Shown here: piece by piece, positions 9,133 to 18,530 of the stretch | Layout: the number at the start of each line of letters is the position of its first letter | Numbering within the stretch: the stretch's first letter is position 1 | From: Zelonia costaricensis | Lineage: Eukaryota; Euglenozoa; Kinetoplastea; Trypanosomatida; Trypanosomatidae | NCBI GenBank assembly: GCA_030849075.1 | Contig: JASAOO010003233.1 | Span: 1-30,996 of the forward strand | DNA: 30,996 nt | Direction: 5' to 3' | Notes under the pieces: model-generated | What the model was told of the DNA's origin: nothing | The model's database searches: none | The model's input: the letters and a program-made list of their open reading frames with translations, nothing else | Program-made: the position numbers and the translations under genes

Positions 9133-9987
9133 TCACCCTACCATCGAGCGCTTGCGCCCACGCGCCCGCACCGCCTCCAGCCGCCGCAGTGCCTCGTCCC
9201 CCTTCTTCGCGTCAGCGGCGCTGCGATAGCCCTCGAGGATAACGTCGCTGGCGAAGTCGGCGAGGTACGGGTGCGTGGAGGTGATGGCACGCTCCAGCAC
9301 ATACAAGTCCACGGCCCGCTCCTCCGCGCTGAACTTGTCCGAGATGAGCCCGAAGTCCAGCACCACGATGTCCTCCGCCGTGGGCAGCAGGGCCGGCGTC
9401 GCGGTCGCTGCGGTGCTCGTCGCAGCCGATGCGGCCGCGCCCTCTCCAGCGTTAGACTTCACCGCGTTTGGGTAGGTGCAGATGAAGTTGGAGGTGGTGA
9501 GGTCGCCGTGGACCATGTTGGCGTTGTGCAGCCGCGCCACGACCACCCCAATGCTGCGGAGCAGCGCCGCTGTCACTGGTGACGGCACTGCGGCTGCGGC
9601 CGTCGTCGGCGCCGCCGCCGCGCTCGCCTTCGCGCAGGCGGCGTGATCGGCGTCGAGTGCGTCCTTCACCGTGGAGCCCTCCTCGTACGACATGATGAGG
9701 AACGTGTTGACGTAGTCGGCGCCAAGCAGGCGCGGCGCGCGGATGCCCTTCCTGAGGCAGCGCTCGAGCGCACGGGCCTCGTGCCGGGTGCGCTGCGAGC
9801 GGAGCCGCTCGTCCAGCGTTGGGTTGCGGTAGCGCTTGACGAAGCGGTGCTTGCACAGGGCCGGGGCGCCGTAGAAGGTGCAGTGGTACACCTTCGACTC
9901 GGCGCCCTGGAAGATGAGGTCGCCGAGCTCGACAGAGTAGACGCTCTGCGCCGGCCCCGGCTGGGGGACTGCGTCGCTGGAGGACAT
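9133..9987 (-). CDS. BUD32: Bud32/PRPK-family atypical kinase, KEOPS subunit
   Basis: The 284-residue product is a small atypical protein kinase/ATPase of the KEOPS complex, which with Kae1/OSGEP makes the t6A modification of ANN-decoding tRNAs. Family hallmarks are in order: the short glycine-loop equivalent QGAESKVY (28-34), the basic block KHRFVKRYRNPTLDERLRSQ (46-65) with RTRHEARAL (66-74), hinge-region IMSYEEG (98-104), catalytic loop VHGDLTTSNFI (159-169) with Asp162 and Asn167, metal-binding DFG (211-213), and the near-invariant basic tail RGRKRSMVG at the C-terminus. The length is slightly above the ~250 residues usual for eukaryotic Bud32 because of Ala-rich inserts at about 115-135 and 178-203. 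The start at 9987 gives a normal N-terminus; the frame is open upstream but there encodes microsatellite-derived Thr-His repeats. Confidence 0.92.
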   Translation of the reverse strand: MSSSDAVPQPGPAQSVYSVELGDLIFQGAESKVYHCTFYGAPALCKHRFVKRYRNPTLDERLRSQRTRHEARALERCLRKGIRAPRLLGADYVNTFLIMSYEEGSTVKDALDADHAACAKASAAAAPTTAAAAVPSPVTAALLRSIGVVVARLHNANMVHGDLTTSNFICTYPNAVKSNAGEGAAASAATSTAATATPALLPTAEDIVVLDFGLISDKFSAEERAVDLYVLERAITSTHPYLADFASDVILEGYRSAADAKKGDEALRRLEAVRARGRKRSMVG

Positions 9988-10021
9988 CCGCGGCGGCGAC
10001 GAGGGCGCTGCGAGGGAAAGG

Positions 10022-10060
10022 CTGGAGAGGCGCAGGGGGGGGGAGAGACTGTGAGAGAGG
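10022..10060 (-). promoter_or_regulatory. Predicted spliced-leader acceptor region for the Bud32 gene
   Basis: On the minus strand two closely spaced AGs follow C/T-rich tracts: one at 10049-10050 after CCTCCCTCTCTCAC, and one at 10022-10023 after a tract containing nine C. Either gives a 5' UTR of ~35-60 nt with no ATG before 9987. I cannot say which is used. Confidence 0.45.
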
Positions 10061-10084
10061 GAGGCGCGCCAGAGCACGCCGTAC

Positions 10085-10086
10085 GT

Positions 10087-10127
<41 letters not shown>
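10085..10127. repeat. GT dinucleotide microsatellite
   Basis: About 20 GT units, with a few GC interruptions, lie just upstream of the Bud32 acceptor region. Confidence 0.9.
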
Positions 10128-10128
<1 letters not shown>

Positions 10129-11674
10129 CAAGAGAAGAGAAGAAGGGAGGTGAGAAGAAGCAGTCAAGATAGAAAGGCGTGGGAGCTCGGGGCCGCTCGT
10201 CTGCACGGAACATTCATGAAGAGTTCTGCGGAGGGGGGAAAGGGGCTGCCCTGGTGGCAGCCGCGAGCACACACGTGCTTCTCACCCCCCCTCCCTCCTC
10301 CTTTCCTTAATCCTCATTCTCTGTCCCTCGCGCTGGCACGCTGTTTGTTGTCTTCTTCGTGGGCTGTTTGTTCACGCGCACCGACTCAGGCCCAGGCAGG
10401 CACAGACACACGCAGTGTGAGGGAGAGAAAGCGCCAAGGTGACATCAAACACCTGCAGGATCACACATACACACACACGCCCCCATACATACACGCATTC
10501 AATCGGGAACCGACGTCAACAGTCGTCACGAAAGGCGTCGTAGAGGTGATGTGGAGTTGCGTTCTCTTCTTGTAAGACGGAGTGGGGTGGAGAAGAAGGA
10601 AAGAGCTTCGCGAAGCGCCTGCACCCGCTCACTCCGCTACATCGATGCGACGAGAATTAACACGGGGAAGAGGAGGAGGAGGGGGGAGTTGTGTAGGTGG
10701 GTACAGACGTGATTGTATGTGCCCTGGTGAGACGGTCAGATAGTGGGACGAGTAAACTCAAAGGATACGGGGGGTGGAAGAGGGAGGGCATCGGTGCAGC
10801 CATCTTCAATAAGTTAGAGACACGGCGGTGAGGACGGGAGTTCGGAGAGCCCCCGCCTCCCATTGCACGGAGGCGTGGGCATGCGTCTTGACCCAATGGG
10901 ACAAGGAGGATGGACAAGTGCGAAGGCAAGGAGACTGCGGCGTGGAGTGGACGAAAGGAGCGGAAGGAGTCGATGCGTCGTAGATACACACAAGCAATGT
11001 ACCATCACCTAGGCAGCAAGGTACGGCCAGCACCACCACCACACCCCCCCGTCCGCAGCGACGCGCGCCGCAGGGAGGTTACGCAGCGGAGACAGAAAGC
11101 GGAGAAGAGAAAAGGGAAAAAGGTCAAACAGACTCAAACATCAGCACACACACACACACATCAAGAAGGACGCAGACATGCACGTCAGGCAAGCGGACGC
11201 CAACCAAGATGAGGCGCCACGGCAAGCAGAACGAAAGGAGGAGGCAGGGAAGAGTTGAGGAAACAAGAGGAGCGAGAGTCGACTGGCGGACACGAGCATC
11301 CACACACACTCCCACACGTCGAGCATCAGCGCTCAACGCAGGCGGAGAACGAGAAGGACAGGAGAAGAAAAATGGAAGGGGGAGGAGGAGGAGGAGAGAG
11401 ACCTACAGCAGCGGAGGAGATGCTTATGTGAAACTCCTTGGTAGGGGAAGCGAGGTGAGGGGGGGGGGAGCGAAGACAGGGGAGTAACGGAGTGAGCGGC
11501 CCTGCGCGCACGTACCTTCAAGTGGCATTCGCAGCACCCACTGAAGGACGCCCGGTGCTTGCACAAGGGAGGGAGGAGAAAGGACAGGAGGGGGAGGGGG
11601 AGGGATAGCGAGCGCGCATAAAGGAAAAACACACAACAGCTATCCTCGCTTGCACACCTGCACGGCGGGCAGGT

Positions 11675-14476
11675 TCACGTCCCAGGCTTCAGCAGGCGGT
11701 CCGTGAAGCGGGTGAGAAAGATGGAGCAGAGCGGGCAGGCGACGAGAATCCCCAGGACGGCGGTGTTCTTCATCTTGCGGCCCCACTCGACGCGCTGCTC
11801 CGCCCACGCGATCTGCTCCGGCGTCGTCGCCGCCGCCAGCTCTGCCGCTGCGTACGTCTGCGCCAGCGAGCCGAGGGCGCCCTGCACCGAGCCCTTGCCG
11901 ATCCACCCGATGCCGCAGAAGAGGATCTCCGACCAGGCGAGGTGGAGGCGCGTGATGGTGGGCGCCGCCATGGCCGCGAGGCTGCGGGTGCCGATGCCGA
12001 TGAACACGAGGCCGAACGCCTGCCCAATAAAGGACCGCGAGAAGAGCTCGTGCACGTTGACGGCGGAGCCGGAGAGGCCGAAGAGGGAGGGCATGGCGAT
12101 GTAGTCCCACACCGTCGTCAGCGTCTGGGCCATGTCCGCCTTTACGCGCAGGTGATCGGCCGTGCCACCGCGCACGCAGAGGTAGTTGAAGGTGCCGGCG
12201 ATGGTGACGACGCCAATGGCAGAGCCGCCGAGGCAGGAGAAGCGCTTGCCGATCGAGATGGCCGCAAACGCGACGAGCACCATGAAACAGATAGAGAGAT
12301 AGCGCACGTGCACGGAGTGGCGCAGCGTGAGGATGCGGTCGTTGCGCACCGACGGCAGTCGCTCCCCTTCCATGAACAGGATGTAGAACGTCACCACGAA
12401 CACGAGCGCGCCGAGCAGGGCGCCACCGACGAGGCCGACGATGACCTGCACCGGCGCCAGCACAATCAGCAGCGCCGTGCTCATCTTCTGGAACTCCAAA
12501 GCGAGCAGGAACTCGACGCCCCAGACACACATCGCCGTATCGACCGCGATGGAGCACAGCATCATCATGGACGGCCCGTCCCGCACGCCGTAGCCCCGGC
12601 GCTGGAAGGAGATGATCACCGGCACCACCACACTCGGGGCGATGGAGGAGAGCAGGAAGCCCTCCGCGAAGGCCCAGCGGTAGTTGGGGTAGCCGTAGAT
12701 GAACTTGCAGCAGATGCCGTGCACGAGCATCTCCATCGACATGGGGAGCAGGCTGAAGGTGAAGTAGTGCTTGAACTTCTGCTTGAAGCGGATGACGTTG
12801 AGGGAGAGGCCGGCGCGGATGAGCCCGATGGACAGGCCGAACATGCTCACGAACTGCCGCATGTTCAGCGTGATGCCGCTCGTCAGTCGCCCGGTGTACG
12901 GCACGTTGTTCCACAAGATGCCGGCCCAGATGACGCCCACGATCGAGGGGATCGTCAGCAGCCGCGCGACGATCGTGCCCGCAATGCCGGCGAAGACGAT
13001 GGTGGACAACGTGTCGAAGTACAGCCCGCCCGGGTAGAACCAGTTGTACGGCACCAGGTCGAACATGATGACCCAAATCAGGAACAGGCAGAAGGAGCGG
13101 AGCATGAAGGAGAAGAGAAAGACGCGCACGCGGCGCTTGAAGACCGTCACGTAGAAGTAGCCGCGCTCCGCGTTGAACTGCACGTCGAACCAGCGCGGCA
13201 CCTTCACCTGCGTCATGTCATCCCAGTTGTCTGCGGTGAAGGAGCCGTTCTGCTCGTAGGGCTGCATGTGGGCAACGTAGAACGCCTCTAGCACCTCCAG
13301 CCGCCGCGTCTCCGACGAGAAGGAGTTGAAGGTATCGATGATGACCTTCTCCTTCGCGATGTCCACCGCCGAGACGGGGTCGACGTGGAAGGCACCTGTG
13401 TTGAGGTACGTGCAGCTCGTCGGCCGCGCCGCTGCCGCCGCCGCTGGCGTTGATGGCTCTGCCGTCTCTGCCGCCGGCTCGTGCGGCGAGGTCGGGAGGG
13501 TCGAGTGTGCCGTCGACGGGGGCCTGTCCGACCACGTGGAGGTGCGCGAGGGGCCCGTCGGCGCGGGTTCCGGCGCGTCCGGCCCTAACATGGGCGCCGC
13601 CGCCGTCGGCTCATGGGGCGCGGCGGGACTGGGCTCGGCGAGCCCCAAGGCCGGCAGCCCCGCCGCGGCGAGGGAGGCGGGCCCTGGAGTGCCCAGCGGG
13701 CCCGTCTGCCCGTCCAGCAGGTACGACGGCGGCCGCTCGCCACGCGGGGCGCGGATGTTGTAGCGGAACACGTAGCGCTCTGCAGGGTTCTCGCAGCCAC
13801 GCAGCTGCTCGCCGGGGCCGAGCACCAGACACGGCACCGCCGCCTCGTGCGCGTTGCCGCCGCTCTCGTCGCCGCCTGCAGCGGCCGTGGAGGGGGTGAC
13901 ATCTGCGACGAGCACCGTGGCCGGTGCCGGCATCTCGCGCGGTGGGGGAAGTGGGCTGCGCCCCAGCGGCTCATGCCCGAGTGTTTCGCGAATGGCGTTC
14001 TCGAGCGCCTGGGCGTCGCTGACGGGGTCGGCAAAGCTCTGGTACAGCAGCTGCATCGGCGACGTGGTCGGCAAGTTCGACCCGCCCACCCCCGCGCCGC
14101 CGGCCGCGGCGAGGCTGTTGTTGCTGAACAGGAAGACGCTGCTGTTGTTGTTCGAGTGGAAGCTGCCGCCGCGGCCCACCCCCGAGTCGTTGCGCAGCCC
14201 GCTCGAGTTGGCGACAGGGGAAACATCCAGGAAGGAGACGCGCGGCCGCAGATCGCTGCCGGAGCGGCGCGCGGCGGGCTCGGCGACGTCGGAAGGCCCC
14301 GCCGCTACCACCGCGGCGGCAGGGGCGGGGGCTGTGCTGCGGCTGCGCAGCTGGTGCATCGCGGAGTTGGGCGTGTTGGAAGAGTCGTCGGTTGGGGGCC
14401 CGGCGCAGGCGCCGACCACCTGCCCGTCCTCGGTGATCGTCTTCTCGAGGTCGTGCCCGTTCGTGCTGGTGGACAT
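11675..14476 (-). CDS. SLC9B/NHA-like cation:proton antiporter with long N-terminal extension
   Basis: The 933-residue product is a probable Na+(K+)/H+ antiporter of the CPA family, closest in pattern to the eukaryotic NHA (SLC9B) group. Residues 1-345 are Pro/Ala/Ser-rich and likely disordered. A soluble region (about 350-445) precedes roughly 14 hydrophobic segments up to the C-terminus. Family-like features are IGLIRAGLSLN near 556, SIAPSVVVPVIISF followed by RRGYG near 611-630, the ion-site helix with Val645-Asp646 (SIAVDTAMCVWG), and GKGSVQGALG with Lys861, matching the family's K-(A/S)-(T/S)-V-Q motif. The canonical acidic pair of that helix appears as Val-Asp. SLC9B proteins are usually ~500-550 residues, so the extension is large. 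The start at 14476 is the first ATG after a strong predicted SL acceptor; the upstream open frame is 5' UTR. Ion specificity and membrane are unknown. Confidence 0.8.
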   Translation of the reverse strand: MSTSTNGHDLEKTITEDGQVVGACAGPPTDDSSNTPNSAMHQLRSRSTAPAPAAAVVAAGPSDVAEPAARRSGSDLRPRVSFLDVSPVANSSGLRNDSGVGRGGSFHSNNNSSVFLFSNNSLAAAGGAGVGGSNLPTTSPMQLLYQSFADPVSDAQALENAIRETLGHEPLGRSPLPPPREMPAPATVLVADVTPSTAAAGGDESGGNAHEAAVPCLVLGPGEQLRGCENPAERYVFRYNIRAPRGERPPSYLLDGQTGPLGTPGPASLAAAGLPALGLAEPSPAAPHEPTAAAPMLGPDAPEPAPTGPSRTSTWSDRPPSTAHSTLPTSPHEPAAETAEPSTPAAAAAARPTSCTYLNTGAFHVDPVSAVDIAKEKVIIDTFNSFSSETRRLEVLEAFYVAHMQPYEQNGSFTADNWDDMTQVKVPRWFDVQFNAERGYFYVTVFKRRVRVFLFSFMLRSFCLFLIWVIMFDLVPYNWFYPGGLYFDTLSTIVFAGIAGTIVARLLTIPSIVGVIWAGILWNNVPYTGRLTSGITLNMRQFVSMFGLSIGLIRAGLSLNVIRFKQKFKHYFTFSLLPMSMEMLVHGICCKFIYGYPNYRWAFAEGFLLSSIAPSVVVPVIISFQRRGYGVRDGPSMMMLCSIAVDTAMCVWGVEFLLALEFQKMSTALLIVLAPVQVIVGLVGGALLGALVFVVTFYILFMEGERLPSVRNDRILTLRHSVHVRYLSICFMVLVAFAAISIGKRFSCLGGSAIGVVTIAGTFNYLCVRGGTADHLRVKADMAQTLTTVWDYIAMPSLFGLSGSAVNVHELFSRSFIGQAFGLVFIGIGTRSLAAMAAPTITRLHLAWSEILFCGIGWIGKGSVQGALGSLAQTYAAAELAAATTPEQIAWAEQRVEWGRKMKNTAVLGILVACPLCSIFLTRFTDRLLKPGT

Positions 14477-14548
14477 GGTGGCGAGATACAGGAAGGATAG
14501 ACAAGGAGCTTGTTGGTGTCTTGCGTGTGTGTGTGTGTTTTTGTCTGA

Positions 14549-14590
14549 CTGTGTGTGTGAAGAAGAGTAAGAAAGCGGGAGAGAGAGGCC
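14549..14590 (-). promoter_or_regulatory. Predicted spliced-leader acceptor for the antiporter gene
   Basis: On the minus strand CCTCTCTCTCCCGCTTTCTT and further pyrimidines (about 14558-14590) are followed, after a short CA run, by the first AG at 14549-14550. The 5' UTR would be ~72 nt with no ATG before 14476. Confidence 0.55.
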
Positions 14591-14655
14591 GAGCGGGCGC
14601 CAGTAGAGGCGGCGGGGAAACTCACAAAGGAGCTGCGCGTGATGGCGGCGGCGGC

Positions 14656-14670
14656 GGGGGGGGGGGGGGG
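14656..14670. repeat. G15 homopolymer (C15 on the transcribed strand)
   Basis: Fifteen uninterrupted G follow a short GGC repeat and precede CCC. This is the longest homopolymer I saw in the window. Confidence 0.85.
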
Positions 14671-16161
14671 CCCGGCGCAGGGAGGAGCGATCAACGTATG
14701 CGAAGCCAAGGTGAAGCGTGGCAAGGGAGGGGGGAGGGAGCCGAACGGGCTGTGGCACTGCGCCTTGTATACGGCGCCACTGAGTAAGTGTGTTTGTGTG
14801 TGTGTGTGTGCTGCAGCACACAAGAGTGCAATCCTTCTGCGGTGTGAGAAATGCACGACAAGACAAGGGAGTGAGGACGAGGACGAGGGCGGGAGGACGA
14901 GCGGGTGGCGCAGTACCAGGATGTGCTGTGCTGAGGAGTACTCTCACGAGGAGGGAGGCGAGAGGAGGGGGGGGGAAGGAGCAAGAGAGTGCAGATGACG
15001 ATGACGAGGGAACGCAGCACCGCCAAGTGCTGGCATGCATGTCGTTGCAGCGGCGCCGAACTACTACAAGAAGATGTGCACGTGTGTGTGTGTGTGTTTT
15101 CGTTGAAGAGATGTGAAGGATTGGCCTTGCGTCTCTCGTGCGACGCGGCACTCGATGTGTGCTTCTGACACATCCCGCGTCTGGGTGTCGCTCTCTGAAG
15201 AGGAGAAGAAAAACAAGCACCCCGAGTGTGCGGTGTTGGTCGAGTTGACGATGTGGTCTGTGTGCTCTCGGCACGTGCGCAGGACACGTCCTTGCGTGGG
15301 CGCTGGACCTCGCCGTCGCGCAGGAGAGAGCGGGGCGGCGAAGCCGTGCGCCACTCTCAAACAGCAGATGGCGTGCACCAGGCAGGGAGCAACGCGCACA
15401 GTGCCAGACCAGTCGGCATCGTCTCCAGTGCAGCGGTCGCTCGACCTGCTCTTCGCCTACCACATTCTCCCCACTTCTAGCCCCCTCCTCCCTTCTTCTC
15501 TCGCACGCGCCGATGGCATTGCGCGGCACCGCGCACACGCCAGGCACGCGTACCTCTAGCAGACATGCTCAGTGCAGCTCCCTCACCCACCTCTCTCGCC
15601 TCACACCACTGCCGTTTCCCTTATCCGCATGCATCACGTCCCGCACGGCATCCACTCCTTCCATCGCTCGCGTGACACACAAACACACACACACACAAAA
15701 GGCTCCTCGCGAGCTTCTTGAACGCCATCCTTCCCCTCCCAATCCGTGCGCACTCCACCCCCTCTCCCCTCGGATGCACCTCGCATCAAGGTGGCGCACG
15801 CCAGCGGCAGGGGCTTGCGTGGTGAAGAGCCGTGCCGCCGCTTCCCCCGCCACCCTCCCTCTCCCGCCTCTCGCACCTCCCCTCTGCTCCCCGGGCTGTC
15901 CTCGCTGATCTGTGTGCCAGCAGTTACAAGGGGGAGGCAGAGCGCGCGCCCTTCGTGCAGATCAACAGGTGTCCGCACGCGCGCGCCCCCGGGGGAGGGA
16001 GGGAAGGAAGCACTGAGAGCAGGCGAGTGAGAGACGGAGGAAGGTGAAGCGACGGCGCTGTGGAAGACGGAGGTGAAACCCAAGGGGAGGGCGGGGGTGG
16101 AAGCCGCACACAACGGGGACAGCGGTCAGAGACGACTCCAGGACCACGCGAGGAGTTGATT

Positions 16162-16180
16162 CACACACACACACACACAC
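16162..16180. repeat. CA dinucleotide microsatellite
   Basis: About nine CA units lie in the gene-free block upstream of the antiporter gene. Confidence 0.8.
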
Positions 16181-17003
16181 AAAGCTGTCATCTCAGCTAG
16201 CCAACCCTCCCTGCCACGCAACCCCACCCAGTCGCTTCGCACTCCACCGCACACGCGCATCAGCGCCGCCCCACCAACCGGAGAAGAACACCTGCCGTGC
16301 GCTGTGGCATGCGCCACACACATGCACACGCGCGCAAACACACAAACGCACCAGCAGGGCCAACACCACCTTCCCAAATGTGCGTGTGCACGTGTACGTG
16401 TGTGTGTGTGTGTAGCCCTCGTGCTCCTTTTTCGCAGAGCCACTCTTCTGCTCCGGGTCCGCGTCAGTAGACCGGAAGCTCCGCCCCCTCTCACCGCTGC
16501 CCACCCACCCACCCCTTCACACGCACACACACCAGAGCCACCGCGCGACTCTCGGCCATTCGCGACTCCGAGAGATGGCGCGCTCGGCAGCGGCTGATCT
16601 GAAGATGGAAGAGGGGGAGGGGGGGGTCAGTTCGAGCATTCCGCGTGAGCCTACACACCTCACAGCACCACACACACACACACACACATCAGAAGACGCA
16701 CCCAGTCACACACACGGAGCTCGAAGGAGTGAAGGAGAGAGGACGGAGACAGACCCACACATACACACGCACCCGCACAACGGAGAAGAGAGGTGCGCTA
16801 CGGCACACCCTGTCGTTGCTCCCCACACCCGCACCCTGCTCCACCCCATCCCCTCCCCCACCCCCCCACTTGATCCGCTTCCGCACACCTTCACAAACAC
16901 TCACACACACACGCACGCAAGACGGAGGGGAGGGGGGAGGGAAAGGGGGCGGCGCAGGAGGGGCGCGGGTGAGGAGAGGCGACGAGGCGCGCCGGTGAGT
17001 GCC

Positions 17004-17015
17004 TAGGGTTAGGGT
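17004..17015 (+). repeat. Telomere-like dimer (TAGGGT x2)
   Basis: Two perfect copies of the TTAGGG-type hexamer sit in a purine-rich patch of the gene-free block. A single opposite-strand TAACCCT occurs ~270 bp away, at 17285-17291. With only two units, chance is possible. Confidence 0.5.
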
Positions 17016-18386
17016 ACAGGTCGCGGAGGAGGGAGTGGGGGAGGGGACGAGACCGCGGGTAACTCGACGAGCGCACACGCACGCTGCCGCCCGTCGAAGC
17101 GAAGCGGGAAAGGGCTCGGGGGGAGGAGAGCTGGAGCAGAGGGGGAGGGAAATGGTGCGGAGGCTAAGGAGGGGGGAGGGAAGAGGTGCGAGAAGGCACA
17201 ACACCACAACAAGAGAGCCGCTGTCGCTGCTCCCGCTTGCAGAGACGGCCTTCCACAACACTGGCTTCCCCCCCACCCCCACCTTAACCCTACGCCCCTT
17301 CCCCGTCTTCCCACCCTCCACCTCGACTCCAGCTCTCCGCCCCAGCCTTCCTCGTTCGCTGGCGTTGATGGGGGGAGGCTCCGGCGCACGTGCAGGAGAG
17401 GAACGCGCTGACGAGGGAGCGAGCGAGCGAGGGAGCGTTGACGCGAGAGGACCTGACCACTTTACTGGCTGCGCCTGTGAGTTGAAGACAAGTTACGGAG
17501 CATTTGGGTGCGACACACACACACACAGACACACACATACACTGGCACGCGGCTTGACTACATGGGCACCCCCAAGGTGACGAAAGTTGCCGTGCACGAG
17601 GGTGAGGTTGGAGGGGGAGAAAGGGGCAGAGCGGTGGGTGGGCGAGAGAGTGAGAGAGGGGGGATCGGTGGTGTTTGCCGTTTTACGGTACACGCGTTCT
17701 TGTGTGAGTCGGGTCGTCATCGCATGTCGGGTTGTCTTTTTCGCATACTCAAGTGGGCAGAGGAGGAGGGGGAGGGAGAGAGGGGCAGGCGGGGCCGTGC
17801 AGGCGCTGGGCTGGCAGAGAGGCGTCACGTGGTGGTGGTCAGAGCGCCGGCTGAAGCCCGACACTGTCGTCTCCCTGACGCAACCATGAACGGACCGGTA
17901 CGAGTGGCTGAAGGAACGGCATGAGGATCGCGATGTGAGGGGAAAGGGGGGGGGGGTAGAAGAAGGCGCCACGCGAGATGGGATGGGGAGGGGGACGGCG
18001 AAGAGACAGCAGAGTGATGGAGTTGCAAAGCCGGCCGTCGGCGGCGTCATCGAAGCCGCCTGCAGCGGGCCCCAGAGAGGCGGCACACTGGGAGGTCAGA
18101 CGGCGCGCTGCTCCGCACGGCATGGCCCGGCGCCATGCCTCTAGCTCACCCTTTGCCGCCAGAGCGATCGACCCAGCTGTTGGAGCTCGCGTGCGTGTGT
18201 CCGGCACGCGGCAACAGCCTTACGCGACGTGGTTTGCGTTCTCTTCTCAGTTCTGCAAAGAGGGAGGAGAGGAAACGAATGTCGTGCACGTGCACACGCG
18301 GAGGAATGGGAGGGGAGGGGGATGCGGCGCATCAGATGCGATGCGTGGCAGCGCTGTCGAGAGCGGGTACACAGCACTACCTAAAG

Positions 18387-18434
18387 ACACACATACACAC
18401 ACCCACACACCCATCCACACACACACACACACAC
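18387..18434. repeat. Imperfect CA microsatellite
   Basis: A CA-rich run with scattered T and C interruptions lies just downstream of the stop codon of the 1238-aa gene, in its probable 3' UTR. Confidence 0.8.
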
Positions 18435-18530
18435 GCGCACCCTACGACACTGTAGAATCTACGAGAGAGTGCGAGCTGTCTTGCCTCCACCACCACCAAA
18501 ATCACAGTTGCCCCCCGTACAGTCGCACGC

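Larger units (their letters stand above)
9988..11674. other. Spacer between the Bud32 gene and the antiporter gene
   Basis: The spacer is about 1.69 kb. It holds the Bud32 5' UTR and acceptor region (10022-10060), a long GT run (10085-10127), a pyrimidine-rich patch on the plus strand near 10280-10330 and long purine-rich stretches (about 10640-10700 and 11090-11480). Most of it is probably the 3' UTR of the antiporter transcript. Open frames here are low-complexity and were not accepted. Confidence 0.6.
14477..18530. other. 4.05 kb gene-free block between the antiporter gene and the 1238-aa gene
   Basis: No accepted gene is present. The left end carries the antiporter's 5' UTR and SL acceptor (14549-14590). 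Beyond it are a G15 homopolymer (14656-14670), GT runs near 14790-14810 and 15080-15098, a pyrimidine-rich plus-strand block (about 15565-15910), CA runs (15676-15697, 16162-16180, 16667-16688, 17513-17526), a telomere-like dimer at 17004-17015, alternating purine-rich and pyrimidine-rich patches from 16900 to 17990, and an imperfect CA run at 18387-18434. Most of it would be the unusually long 3' UTR of the gene ending at 18531. I found no tRNA and no recognisable retroposon in it. Confidence 0.55.

Noticed and set aside
9988..10272. 95-codon upstream extension of the Bud32 frame
   Set aside because: It encodes Thr-His repeats from a GT microsatellite and spans the predicted acceptors; other Bud32 proteins start near the chosen Met.
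14477..15547. In-frame open extension of ~357 codons upstream of the antiporter start
   Set aside because: It crosses a strong predicted SL acceptor and contains Thr-His repeats from microsatellites and Ser/Pro runs from pyrimidine tracts; it looks like 5' UTR and spacer that happens to lack stops.
15560..18530. SIDER retroposon or other retroelement remnant
   Set aside because: Such elements are common in Leishmania 3' UTRs, but I could not recognise the conserved 5' signature or an A-rich tail by eye; a profile search is needed.
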